Below, one piece after another: positions 25,862 to 34,234 of a stretch of DNA of 64,000 nt. The position numbers and the translations under genes were made by a program. This DNA comes from JAADHX01 sp964569385. GTDB lineage: Bacteria > Actinomycetota > Acidimicrobiia > Acidimicrobiales > Poriferisodalaceae. The stretch covers positions 1 through 64,000 of the forward strand of contig CAZMUM010000029.1 in assembly GCA_964569385.1 (NCBI GenBank). Direction: 5' to 3'. Numbering within the stretch: position 1 is the stretch's first letter; each line of letters starts with the position of its first letter. The notes beneath the pieces were generated by a model. It saw nothing but the letters and a program-made list of their open reading frames with translations, did not search any database and was not told where the DNA came from.

Positions 25862-27610
25862 CTAGTCGTCGAGTAGTTGTTTCTTGAGTTCCCGTTTCAC
25901 AAACTTGCCGTTGGCGTTGCGCGGTAACTCAGTTCGGAACCATACCTTGGCCGGGATTTTGTAGGGGGAGAGTTTGCCTGTTAAGTGGTCGACCAGTTCG
26001 GCATCGGGGATCGTTTCGCCGTCGGCGGTCACGATGGCGGCACCGACGATCTCGCCGAGGTGGTCGTCGGGAATCCCAAATACTGCCACCTCTGCTACTC
26101 GATCGTGTTCGTAGATGGCGGCCTCGACTTCGGCGCAGTGAATGTTCTCGCCGCCGCGAATCACGATGTCTTTCTTGCGGTCGCGAATCGACACAAAGCC
26201 GTGGTCGTCGATGATTGCGATGTCGCCGGTGTGGAACCAACCATCAACAATGGCTTCGGCGGTTTCCTCGGGACGGTTGAGGTATCCCTTGATGACACTC
26301 GACCCGCGGACCACGAGTTCGCCTAGAGCGTTGATTCCGACATCGTTGCCGTCGTCGTCGACGCACCTGGCCTCGAGAGTTGGCACAACAGCACCGACGG
26401 AGTCTGGCTTGAGCAGGTACATCTGGTCGCTCACGGCGGTGACGATGCCGTGGGTCTCGGTGAGGCCGTATCCAGTCGACGGCTTGCCGCCAGAGAGGCT
26501 CTCGTCGATTTTCTGAACCAGATCGGGCTGAACCGCGGCCCCTCCGCCACCCATCGAAGTGAGGCTCGACGTGTCTGTTGTGGCCCAGTTTGGGTGCATG
26601 AGAAGCTCGCGACTCATCGTCGGCACGCCGGTAAAGAGGGTGACTCGTTCACTTTCGATGATCTCGAGGGCGCGTGTTGCGTCCCACTTGTACATCGAAA
26701 TGATTCGTCCTCCAGCCGCGGTGATTGGGTGAAGAACGCAGTTGCATCCGGTGACGTGAAACAGCGGGACTGGCAGAAGCACCGTGAGTTGACCGCTGTC
26801 GGACGCTTCGGCGGGAGAGCCGCCGGTCGCGGCCTTGGCCGCATCGCCTGCTGCGCTCAAGAAGGCGATGTTCATGAGGTTGGCGACCGAGCCGCGGTGG
26901 GTGAGCTGGGCCCCCTTGGGTGATCCGGTGGTACCCGATGTGTAGAAGATCGTGGCATCGTCGTCGGGGTCGATGTCGGCGTCTGGAAGGGCACTGGGGG
27001 CAAGGTCGGGACGTACAAGGTCGGTCCACAACACTGTGTCAGTTGGCCCCGCGCTGGTTGGCACTGGGTCGGTCAGCGGTGCGCCGTCAGGTCGAACCAC
27101 GATTAGCGGGAGTGAGCCACCAGAACGGATGTCCTCAAGCTCGGGTACCAGCCTGGCGATTCGTTCGCCATCAAGAATTAGCAGCTTCGGCGCCGAGTCT
27201 TCTATCGCAAACTTCATCTCAGGACCGGTCCACCATGCGTTCATGCCCACGATGGCCGCACCAACCGAAATGATGGCCCAGTACGAAAAGATCCACTCTG
27301 GATAGTTGCGCATTGACACTGCAACGCGGTCGCCTGGCTGGACGCCATAGGTGTTCACGAGGGCATCGGCGAGCGAACGGACGATGGCGTGGGCCTCGGC
27401 GTACGTGTAACGCTCGTCGTCGTAGACCACGTATTCGGCGTCGCCGTGAGCGGCCGACATCTCCCAAAGAACCCGCATGTTCGGTGGCGCGGCGTCGTAC
27501 ACCTTTACCGGAATGCCCCTGATCTCCTCGACATGTGTCGCAAACGGCGAGCCCGACTTGGTTAGCTCGGCGTATGTGGTGTTGAAGGCGTCGAAGACAG
27601 CTGAGTCCAT
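25862..27610 (-). CDS. Acyl-CoA synthetase (AMP-forming ligase)
   Basis: A 582-residue adenylate-forming enzyme that activates a carboxylic acid, probably a fatty acid, with ATP and CoA. The P-loop ATIFYTSGTTGSPKGAQLTH is near residue 225, followed by STGYGLTETHG, GWFHTGDIAIIDDHGF, RKKDIVIRGGENI, and the late Lys in NANGKFVKREL. These mark both adenylation and thioester conformations. Residues around 300 (FHVTGCNCVLHP) line the acyl pocket, but chain length cannot be deduced. It is first in the operon that continues into DinB-hisE-hisG. Confidence 0.92.
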   Translation of the reverse strand: MDSAVFDAFNTTYAELTKSGSPFATHVEEIRGIPVKVYDAAPPNMRVLWEMSAAHGDAEYVVYDDERYTYAEAHAIVRSLADALVNTYGVQPGDRVAVSMRNYPEWIFSYWAIISVGAAIVGMNAWWTGPEMKFAIEDSAPKLLILDGERIARLVPELEDIRSGGSLPLIVVRPDGAPLTDPVPTSAGPTDTVLWTDLVRPDLAPSALPDADIDPDDDATIFYTSGTTGSPKGAQLTHRGSVANLMNIAFLSAAGDAAKAATGGSPAEASDSGQLTVLLPVPLFHVTGCNCVLHPITAAGGRIISMYKWDATRALEIIESERVTLFTGVPTMSRELLMHPNWATTDTSSLTSMGGGGAAVQPDLVQKIDESLSGGKPSTGYGLTETHGIVTAVSDQMYLLKPDSVGAVVPTLEARCVDDDGNDVGINALGELVVRGSSVIKGYLNRPEETAEAIVDGWFHTGDIAIIDDHGFVSIRDRKKDIVIRGGENIHCAEVEAAIYEHDRVAEVAVFGIPDDHLGEIVGAAIVTADGETIPDAELVDHLTGKLSPYKIPAKVWFRTELPRNANGKFVKRELKKQLLDD

Positions 27611-27863
27611 CGGACCAGTTTGGTATACCTCGGGCGTGCTGGCTAACTACCGGCGAGGCTGGGGCTGGTTGAATCGTTGGAGGTGGTGTTTGCCCTCGAT
27701 GTAGCGACAACGGCAGCGCGACGAAATGGCCGGATCTATTCGGCCGCTCCGTTCGACTTCAACTCAAACGCGGGACTCTAGGAGATTGGAGGCGGCGTCG
27801 CACAAGTCATGCGTATTGATCCCGTCAGACCCGTAGCGAGAGCACTGTAGGGTTGCTACTACA

Positions 27864-28511
27864 GTGGATTCGACCCGAAAGTCCCAGGATCTAGTCGCCA
27901 CGATCCGCGAGGCCGTGGAGACGGCGTGGGGCCTCAAGCTGTTACTCGATCGAGAGAATCAAGGCCGCCTGCAGGTCGCTCTTCTCTCGGGCGGACTGAA
28001 TGCGTGCATCGCTGCTACCGATGGCATTAAGGCTGGAAAGAACCTGATACGGACCAGTTCACCATCTACGACATCTGATTACCGTCTCTTGATGAGCCAT
28101 CTCACCGAGGAACTGAAGGATTCAGCAACGGTGCTTGGGTTTGCGAAGAGTATTCGCAACCGACTGTCACACCCGATCGGACGGTCACCCATTCAACCCG
28201 GTGGCTCGGTGATGTACGAAATGTCGATCCTTGGCGGGCAATCGGGAGCCAAAGACCTCCCTGATGGACGGATAGTTATTGATGGCCTCGGAGCAGCGAA
28301 ACTCGTTGACGGTGGCTTAGCGTCGGAACTGTGCCTACCGATTAACTCGGTGATCAAGGGTAAATTCTACGTGTGGATTCGAGATGTCCCTGAAGAGTTG
28401 AAACAGGAGTACCCGGGGATTGACACGCCGGCCGGGCTGTTGCGACATGCAACCTTGCATGCGACGGACGTTTCGCGCAAGGCGATGCGCCTGCTGCTTG
28501 ACGCCTCTTGA
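27864..28511 (+). CDS. Hypothetical protein, 215 residues
   Basis: I do not recognise this protein. The frame is well supported by composition and by clear amphipathic helices (DLVATIREAVETAWGLKLLL, LTEELKDSATVLGFAKSIRN). An Arg-rich RNRLSHPIGRSP motif near residue 97 and a beta-rich C-terminal half (DGRIVIDGLGAAKLVDGG, GKFYVWIRDVPEEL) follow. The RN-x-x-H-type motif is reminiscent of HEPN-like toxin proteins, but the spacing is not convincing. It starts with GTG. The 250-bp region upstream is otherwise empty. It sits beside the duplicated ALDH fragment, so it may be an acquired gene. Confidence 0.6.
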   Translation: MDSTRKSQDLVATIREAVETAWGLKLLLDRENQGRLQVALLSGGLNACIAATDGIKAGKNLIRTSSPSTTSDYRLLMSHLTEELKDSATVLGFAKSIRNRLSHPIGRSPIQPGGSVMYEMSILGGQSGAKDLPDGRIVIDGLGAAKLVDGGLASELCLPINSVIKGKFYVWIRDVPEELKQEYPGIDTPAGLLRHATLHATDVSRKAMRLLLDAS

Positions 28512-28594
28512 CCCGCGTATCACCGCCGGATCTAATGATAGAGGAGTTCCCTAGATTGGGAGTTGAGGCGTGGACCGGGTCTGATCGACCGTGG

Positions 28595-28818
28595 CGTGGT
28601 CGAGTCCATTGTCGCTACAAGGTCGGCAACATCTCACCCAGGCTCCTAACCCAAGTCGGTTAGGCCGTCGAGTCGTCCAGGATCATGAGGGTCTTAAGGT
28701 CGCTGTGGAAGTCGAGGGCGTAGTCGCCGCCTTCACGGCCGATGCCTGAAAGTCCGCAGCCGCCAAATGGAGCGGTGAGGTCACGCACCAAGAAGGTATT
28801 CACCCAGACCAGTCCGGC
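28595..28818. repeat. 224-bp direct repeat, copy A (duplicated ALDH 3' end)
   Basis: Copy A (28595-28818) aligns without gaps to copy B (29588-29811), offset 993 bp, with 13 mismatches by hand count (about 94% identity). Both carry the last 52 codons of the aldehyde dehydrogenase gene plus 65 bp of downstream DNA. Between them lie two small membrane-protein genes. Confidence 0.95.
28660..28818 (-). pseudogene. 3' fragment of a second aldehyde dehydrogenase gene
   Basis: This fragment encodes the last 52 residues of an ALDH (GLVWVNTFLVRDLTAPFGG to MILDDSTA), identical to the complete protein at 29653-31110 except for one Asp/Asn change. Nearly all nucleotide differences within the coding part are silent. 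The upstream part of the gene is missing; homology ends abruptly at 28818, 15 bp before the stop of the next gene. It therefore came from a gene that had been evolving under selection. Confidence 0.92.
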
Positions 28819-28833
28819 AACGAGGAGCTGGTT

Positions 28834-29178
28834 CTAGAAGATAGCTCCCACGAAGAAGGCGCCAGCGATCAGATCGACGATGCCAAGCACAAGCCCAACT
28901 GTCGCTGCACCTTTGTTGTTGTATCGGCTCGGCTCCTGCCGCATCTCGCGCTTGGCCATGGAGGACAATACGATCGCTATGGCGCCCAGAACAAGTCCAA
29001 ACAGAACGAACCCAAGAACCCCGATGACCAGGGATGCGGTCGCCTTACTGTTCGCCACGGTGGAGACGCCGGAAGTGCTCTGCGAACCATCGTCAAAGAA
29101 CGACGTCCCACACTCGACGCAGAACTGCTTCTCGGTCTCGGAGACCAATGAGCAGATACGACAGACTCGCTTAACCAT
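28834..29178 (-). CDS. Zinc-ribbon and DUF4190-like membrane protein
   Basis: A 114-residue protein starting MVKRVCRICSLVSETEKQFC. Two CxxC knuckles (CRIC, CVEC) form a zinc ribbon in the first 25 residues. After a short linker come two transmembrane helices (ASLVIGVLGFVLFGLVLGAI and VGLVLGIVDLIAGAFFVGAI) separated by KREMRQEPSRYNNKG, the DUF4190 layout. The start overlaps the upstream stop as TAATG, so a longer ORF beginning at 29313 is rejected. The function is unknown. It is a paralogue of the upstream gene in its zinc ribbon. Confidence 0.72.
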   Translation of the reverse strand: MVKRVCRICSLVSETEKQFCVECGTSFFDDGSQSTSGVSTVANSKATASLVIGVLGFVLFGLVLGAIAIVLSSMAKREMRQEPSRYNNKGAATVGLVLGIVDLIAGAFFVGAIF

Positions 29179-29561
29179 TAGCGATTCCCAGCGGACCGTG
29201 TGAAGGAGATAATAGCGATGGCGGTGAGGACCAGGTGTGTCGCTGGGAATATCAACAGTTGACTGAACGAGATATAGAAATCGGAGTTGGCAGAGGCCCT
29301 GATCCATGCCCACCCTGAATACAGCCGTAGGGCATCACCAAGTGAAACGAATTCCTGGCGCGCCACCAAGACCATGGACATCACGTACAAACCAACGCCG
29401 ACAGCGGCGAGGATGCCGACGATATTGCCTGAAGGTACCGACGTTGGAGTGTGGGGATCGTCTTCCGAAGGGCGTAGGTGGTATGGGGCTCGACACTCAG
29501 GGCAGAAGTCGTTCTCCGTTTCAACGTACGCAGAACATTGTCGGCAAACTCTGTGAACCAT
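29178..29561 (-). CDS. Zinc-ribbon membrane protein, hypothetical
   Basis: A 127-residue protein beginning MVHRVCRQCSAYVETENDFC, clearly related to the N-terminus of the downstream neighbour (CRQC and CPEC knuckles). Two hydrophobic helices follow, GILAAVGVGLYVMSMVLVA and LLIFPATHLVLTAIAIISF. No known domain is recognised after the ribbon. It is translationally coupled to the following gene (TAATG). Both genes lie between the two copies of the 224-bp repeat and seem to have arrived together. Confidence 0.68.
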   Translation of the reverse strand: MVHRVCRQCSAYVETENDFCPECRAPYHLRPSEDDPHTPTSVPSGNIVGILAAVGVGLYVMSMVLVARQEFVSLGDALRLYSGWAWIRASANSDFYISFSQLLIFPATHLVLTAIAIISFTRSAGNR

Positions 29562-29587
29562 GCGTTTGACGGTATCTGGGATTCCGC

Positions 29588-29811
29588 CGTGGTCGAGTCC
29601 ATTGTCGCTACAAGGTGGGAAACATGTCGCCCAGGCTCTTAACCCAAGTCGGTTAGGCCGTCGAGTTGTCCAGAATCATGAGGGTCTTGAGGTCGCTGTG
29701 GAAGTCGAGGGCATAGTCTCCCCCTTCGCGGCCGATGCCTGAAAGGCCGCAGCCGCCAAATGGAGCGGTGAGGTCACGCACCAAGAAGGTATTCACCCAG
29801 ACCAGTCCGGC
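29588..29811. repeat. 224-bp direct repeat, copy B (within the intact ALDH gene)
   Basis: This copy comprises the 3' end of the complete aldehyde dehydrogenase gene and its downstream flank. See copy A at 28595-28818 for the comparison. The unit between the two copy starts is 993 bp. Confidence 0.95.
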
Positions 29812-31110
29812 TCGGATTGTTTGGCCAACTCGCTCGGCCCGCTCGTGCGATGTGGTCCAAACTTGTGCCGCCAGTCCGTAGGCCGTGCTGTTGGCAAGCT
29901 CAACTGCTTCGGCCTCGGAACCAAAGGTCTGAAACGTGAGCACTGGACCGAAAATCTCGCGCTGTACAACCTCGCTGTTGTTCGACGCCGGTTCGATGAG
30001 TGTCGGCTCGTAGTGGAGGCTTCCCTCGACGGGGTTACCACCCCTGACGATCGTGTCGTCGTTGGCGCGGGCCCGTTCGACGAAACTATGCACGCGGTCG
30101 CGCTGAATCGGGTGAGCCATCGGTGCAATGTCGGTGGTCGCCTCGCGGGAATCGCCGAGCACTAGCTGGTCGGTGTGGTGATGGAAGCGCTCGAGGAACG
30201 GTTCGCGGACGGATTCGTCGACCAGAAGCCGGGTTCCGGCCAAACAGACCTGCCCGGAATCGTCGAACTGCCAAGCGGCCCGATGGGCGGCCGCGTCGAG
30301 GTCGGCGTCGGCAAAGACCAGCAGCGGGCCTTTGCCCCCAAGCTCGGCCGTAAAGGGAACCAGGTTTTCGGCCGCAGACTTGCCGATGTGGCGCGCCGTT
30401 TCGGGTGATCCGGTAAAGGTTATGCGTCTGGCTCGTTCGTCGGCCACCAGCGCCGCGCCAACTTCAGAACCAATGCCCTGCACCATGTTGTATGCGCCAG
30501 CGGGGAACCCTGCTTCGATGGTCAGCTCGGCCAGCAAAGCGGCCGACAACGGCGACCACTCAGCGGGTTTGTGGATGACGCTGTTGCCAGACGCAAGGGC
30601 AGGAGCCAGCTTCCATGTGCTCAACATGAACGGCGCGTTCCACGGCGTGATGACAACAGCAGGGCCGGCCGGCATCCGTTGCACCGTGTTGGACATGTTT
30701 TTGGCGGGCCAAGTGCGATCTGCATGTTGCACAATCAAGTCGGCGTACAACCTGAAGTTCAGGGCACCCCTGGCTACCAGGCGCTCCTTCATGGACTCAT
30801 ACAGGAACCCCATGTCGAGGCATTCGACCATAGCGATTTCGTGATTGTTGGCCTCGATCAGGTCGGCCAGGCGATTTAGCACCGCGGCTCGCTCAGCCAC
30901 GCTGAACTGGCTCCACTCGTCGAACCCATCGACGGCTGCGGCCATCGCAGCCGTTGCCGTCTCGTCATCGCCACGGGCCACATCGGCCAAGTGCATGCCA
31001 TCCCAGTCGAGTGGCGATCGGGTCTCGAAGGTTTGGGGCGAGGTGATCCATTCGCCACCTATGAGATGACCAGTGGGTACCGCGATGCCGGCAACGTTGG
31101 CGTGGGTCAT
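29653..31110 (-). CDS. Aldehyde dehydrogenase, probably semialdehyde dehydrogenase of aromatic catabolism
   Basis: A full-length 485-residue NAD(P)-dependent ALDH. VITPWNAPFMLSTWKLAPAL and TFTGSPETARHIG are cofactor-binding regions, ELGGKGP contains the general-base Glu, and DSGQVCLAGTR contains the catalytic Cys. EIFGPVLTFQTF and FGGCGLSGIGREGG complete the pattern. HpaE-like 5-carboxymethyl-2-hydroxymuconate semialdehyde dehydrogenases share the ending FGGxGxSGIGREGG and the neighbourhood: an FAH-type hydrolase 9 bp upstream and an extradiol dioxygenase in the divergent operon. Substrate assignment is inferred from this context. The 3' end is duplicated at 28595-28818. Confidence 0.9.
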   Translation of the reverse strand: MTHANVAGIAVPTGHLIGGEWITSPQTFETRSPLDWDGMHLADVARGDDETATAAMAAAVDGFDEWSQFSVAERAAVLNRLADLIEANNHEIAMVECLDMGFLYESMKERLVARGALNFRLYADLIVQHADRTWPAKNMSNTVQRMPAGPAVVITPWNAPFMLSTWKLAPALASGNSVIHKPAEWSPLSAALLAELTIEAGFPAGAYNMVQGIGSEVGAALVADERARRITFTGSPETARHIGKSAAENLVPFTAELGGKGPLLVFADADLDAAAHRAAWQFDDSGQVCLAGTRLLVDESVREPFLERFHHHTDQLVLGDSREATTDIAPMAHPIQRDRVHSFVERARANDDTIVRGGNPVEGSLHYEPTLIEPASNNSEVVQREIFGPVLTFQTFGSEAEAVELANSTAYGLAAQVWTTSHERAERVGQTIRAGLVWVNTFLVRDLTAPFGGCGLSGIGREGGDYALDFHSDLKTLMILDNSTA

Positions 31111-31119
31111 CGTCGCCAG

Positions 31120-32004
31120 CTACTTGTCATCGAGGGTGGATTGGTAGTGGGCTGCGCCTTGGCCTCTGGCAGCGCGCTGGCCGCGGAACTCCCAATCGCC
31201 ACCCTGAGCAGTCGACATGACCTCTTCGGACCGGCTCGGTTGAGCACCGACGTCTGACCGGATTGCCGTGGGACCGCTGACAATGGTGTTGGTCAGCGCT
31301 CCTAGGCCCTCAACCTCGACGGTGACCACGTCGCCCGGGTAGACAGTTCGAGAGTTGGCTGGAGTTCCAGAAAGCAGAATGTCGCCAGGCACGAGCGTGA
31401 TAGTTCGAGCGATGTCGGCCACGATGTAGTGCATATCCCACTCCATCTCGTTGGTGTTCGAGTCTTGTTTGACCTCGCCGTTGACGATGGTGCGGATGGC
31501 CTTGTTGTGGAAGTCCCAACCGGTCACTAACCCCGGCCCAACTGGACACAACGTGTCGCTGCCCTTAACCCGAAGCATCGACCCGGCGTCGGTGTCGCGG
31601 AAATCGTGTAGGCCGTAGTCGTTGGCCACCGAGTAGCCGGCGATGTAGTCGCCGACATCGTCGGGGGCAACGTTGCGGCACGTCTCGCCGATAACAATGG
31701 CGATCTCGCCCTCGTAGTTAAGCCACTCGCACCCTTGCGGGCGTACAACGTCGCTCTGGTGCCCGGTAAGCGACGTGATTGGTTTGTGGAAGTACGTCGG
31801 CGCGGCTGGCAATGTAGTCATGAACTCATCGACGCGACTGCGGTAGTTCAAGTGAATGCAGATGATCTTCGTCGGTTCGACCGGTGCGAGGTGTACGGCC
31901 TCGTCGACGTTCACCGAACGCCCGTCGCCAGCGACGAGTTGGTCGCCGTTGCGCTCGGTAAGTGTTGGGTAGCCGTCAAGTAGGACACGTCGATACTCAG
32001 TCAT
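31120..32004 (-). CDS. Fumarylacetoacetate hydrolase-family protein
   Basis: A 294-residue FAH-fold enzyme. KIICIHLNYRSRVDEF opens the domain, and the metal ligands lie in NYEGEIAIVIG (two acidic residues) and NDYGLHDFRD. KGSDTLCPVGPGLVTG and GDILLSGTP are further hallmarks. Relatives include HpaG-type isomerase/decarboxylases acting after CHMS dehydrogenase, which suits the adjacent ALDH gene. A C-terminal tail after residue 250 is not conserved in the family. ATG 32004 gives the family's N-terminus; an earlier in-frame start is disfavoured because of the divergent promoter region. Confidence 0.87.
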   Translation of the reverse strand: MTEYRRVLLDGYPTLTERNGDQLVAGDGRSVNVDEAVHLAPVEPTKIICIHLNYRSRVDEFMTTLPAAPTYFHKPITSLTGHQSDVVRPQGCEWLNYEGEIAIVIGETCRNVAPDDVGDYIAGYSVANDYGLHDFRDTDAGSMLRVKGSDTLCPVGPGLVTGWDFHNKAIRTIVNGEVKQDSNTNEMEWDMHYIVADIARTITLVPGDILLSGTPANSRTVYPGDVVTVEVEGLGALTNTIVSGPTAIRSDVGAQPSRSEEVMSTAQGGDWEFRGQRAARGQGAAHYQSTLDDK

Positions 32005-32033
32005 GACTGAGAATCTAGCGCACAACGAAGATA

Positions 32034-32047
32034 GTTCGGGCCCGAAC
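32034..32047. promoter_or_regulatory. Perfect 14-bp palindrome in a divergent promoter region
   Basis: GTTCGGGCCCGAAC lies in the 59-bp space between the FAH and ADC-like genes. A symmetric site here could bind a dimeric regulator controlling both arms of the catabolic cluster; the nearest candidate regulator is the MarR protein at 40628. No regulator is encoded within the cluster itself. Confidence 0.5.
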
Positions 32048-32063
32048 GACTAGTCTCAAGAAG

Positions 32064-32954
32064 ATGCAGGACTCCGCTTCGATTGCTCCGCCCGCCTCTG
32101 GCTCCGCATTACAGGGCTTCATGTATCCACGAACGGCTACGGGCATCGCCGGAATACTCCCGGGGCCGCCATGGCACTATTCGGGCGAAATGTTGACCAT
32201 CGAGTGGCGAACCGACCCCGCCATGGTGGCCGAGCTACTTCCAGCTCCACTCACCTTGGTTGACGATGACCCCGGTGCCGTAGCCCTGATCTGGGCTGAC
32301 TGGCAGAGCTGTAGCGACGACTTCGACGAACTTCTCGACCCGGCCCGCAGCCAGTACAAAGAGGTGTTCCTCGTAATCCGCTGCCAATACGAGGGCCAAA
32401 CCTTCAGCAGGGCGGCCTATATCTGGGTCGACAAGGACTTCGCCATGGCCCGCGGTCGGGTTCAGGGTTACCCAAAAAAGATGAGCGAGATCTGGATGAC
32501 GAGACCCATCACGGTGGGCAAAGCCGGGCCAAGACTCGAGCCTGGTGGGCGATTCGGCGCCACGGTGAGCACCTGGGGCCGGCGTATTGCTGATGCCCGA
32601 TTCACGATCACCGGAACTGCTGATACGGCGGGGTTTGTGAACGGACATCCGATGTTGCACACCCGGCAGATGCCGGCTATCGAGATGGACGGCCGCGACT
32701 CTCTAGATGAGCTAGTGACCATGGGCGGCTTCGACGTCGAAGTCGGTCCGGTCTATTGCGGCGACGCCGAGATCAACATCTTCGACAACCCCACCGAAGA
32801 ACTTGCCCGCCTCGAGCCGATCGAGGTTATTGGCGGCTATTACCGCCAGGTCGGAAACTCGATGGCGGGTGGCCGTACCGTCTGGGCGGCGGCGAACCCA
32901 ATGGCTGAATCTCCGACCCAGCACCGCAACCCAACGGCAGGTGAACAGCGATGA
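32064..32954 (+). CDS. Acetoacetate decarboxylase (ADC)-family protein
   Basis: A 296-residue protein of the ADC fold. WHYSGEMLTIEWRTDPAMVA and FSRAAYIWVDKDFAMARGRV are characteristic, and RVQGYPKKMSEIW holds the Lys pair of which one forms the Schiff base in true decarboxylases. Many ADC-like proteins in natural-product or aromatic clusters are not acetoacetate decarboxylases but cyclases or hydratases, so the reaction is uncertain. It is the first gene of a four-gene operon with ATGA/TAATG overlaps, transcribed away from the ALDH-FAH pair. Confidence 0.83.
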   Translation: MQDSASIAPPASGSALQGFMYPRTATGIAGILPGPPWHYSGEMLTIEWRTDPAMVAELLPAPLTLVDDDPGAVALIWADWQSCSDDFDELLDPARSQYKEVFLVIRCQYEGQTFSRAAYIWVDKDFAMARGRVQGYPKKMSEIWMTRPITVGKAGPRLEPGGRFGATVSTWGRRIADARFTITGTADTAGFVNGHPMLHTRQMPAIEMDGRDSLDELVTMGGFDVEVGPVYCGDAEINIFDNPTEELARLEPIEVIGGYYRQVGNSMAGGRTVWAAANPMAESPTQHRNPTAGEQR

Positions 32955-34234
32955 CCACCCATGCAGCCTCGACCTACGTCGACAACTACCTACCCGACCA
33001 CGGGTCGGACAGTGTCGACATTTCGAGCCACGACGCCTTCACCAGCGGTGTCCCGCACGCCACATTCGACCGCTTGCGAGCCCAAGACCCCGTGTACTGG
33101 ACTGAGGAGGCCGACGGGTCAGGCTTCTGGTCGGTGCTGCGCTACGACGATGCCCTAAAGGTCAGCAATGACGTAGAGACGTTTACGTCTTCGCTCGGTA
33201 TTCGGCTCGAAGAAATGGACGATGAGCAACTCGAAGCCAGGCGCACGCTGATGGAGATGGATCCTCCCGATCACACCAGGCTGCGCCGTCTCGTCAACCG
33301 GGGCTTCACCCGTCGCTCGGTCGAGCGATTCGAAGACACCATTCGCGAGCTCGCGGCCGAGGTGATCGACACCGCTCTTCAAAACGATGAGTTCGACTTC
33401 GTGGCCGATATTGCCCAGCAGCTGCCGATGCGAATGCTCGGACGCCTGCTTGGCACCGACGACGAAGTTGGCCACCAACTCGTCGAGTGGGGCGACGCAC
33501 TGTTGGGCAATACCGACCCTGACTTCACCGACTTCCCGGTCGACCTAACCGACACCGAGCAGTTTCGGATGGTTCCGTTCAGGAGCCCAGCCGCCATCGA
33601 GATCTTCGAGTTTGCCCAAGAACAGGCTGCCGATCGGCGCCAATGTCCTGGCGACGACATCATCACCAAACTCCTTGAGCCCACTCTCGATGGTGAACCG
33701 TTGACCGACCTCGAGTTCAACAACTTCTTCACCGTGCTCGTTGCCGCGGGCAACGACACCACCCGCTACACAATGACCCACGGCCTCTGGTCGATGCTCA
33801 ATCACCCGTCGCTCTGGTACGGCTGGAAGGCCGACCCGGAGCTAACCAACACCGCTGTCGAGGAGATTCTTCGCACCAGCTCGGTCACGATGCATTTCCG
33901 ACGCACCGCGACTCGCGATGTCGAGATGAGAGGCAAACAAATCAAGGCCGGCGACAAAGTTGTTATGTGGTTCAACTCGGCTAACCACGACCCACTCGGG
34001 TTCGACGATCCTTGGCGATTCGATCTGGCCCGTCAAAGTAACGATCACATGGCATTTGGGCGCAGAGGCCCGCACTTCTGCCTCGGTGCCTGGCTGGCTC
34101 GAATGGAGATCAGGCTTGTGTTTCAGGAGTTGATGAAACGAGTCGACCGCTTCGAACCCAACGGCCCGATCGAACATCTGCGATCGAATTTCATCGCCGG
34201 CATCAAACACCTACCGGTGAAGGTGATCGCGTAA
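32951..34234 (+). CDS. Cytochrome P450
   Basis: A 427-residue soluble P450. The I-helix AGNDTT is at residues 266-271, ExxR at 305-308 (EILR), and the haem loop FGRRGPHFCLG at 369-379 with Cys377 as ligand. MDPPDHTRLRRLVNRGFT is the C-helix region. The overall pattern resembles bacterial CYP families acting on lipids, terpenes or aromatic acids. No transmembrane anchor is present; ferredoxin and reductase partners are not nearby. It overlaps the ADC-like gene (ATGA) and the dioxygenase gene (TAATG), implying a step before ring cleavage, perhaps hydroxylation or O-demethylation. Confidence 0.94.
   Translation: MTTHAASTYVDNYLPDHGSDSVDISSHDAFTSGVPHATFDRLRAQDPVYWTEEADGSGFWSVLRYDDALKVSNDVETFTSSLGIRLEEMDDEQLEARRTLMEMDPPDHTRLRRLVNRGFTRRSVERFEDTIRELAAEVIDTALQNDEFDFVADIAQQLPMRMLGRLLGTDDEVGHQLVEWGDALLGNTDPDFTDFPVDLTDTEQFRMVPFRSPAAIEIFEFAQEQAADRRQCPGDDIITKLLEPTLDGEPLTDLEFNNFFTVLVAAGNDTTRYTMTHGLWSMLNHPSLWYGWKADPELTNTAVEEILRTSSVTMHFRRTATRDVEMRGKQIKAGDKVVMWFNSANHDPLGFDDPWRFDLARQSNDHMAFGRRGPHFCLGAWLARMEIRLVFQELMKRVDRFEPNGPIEHLRSNFIAGIKHLPVKVIA

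Noticed and set aside
29179..29313. N-terminal extension of the DUF4190-like protein
   Set aside because: It overlaps the upstream coupled gene; TAATG junction and ribbon position favour ATG at 29178.
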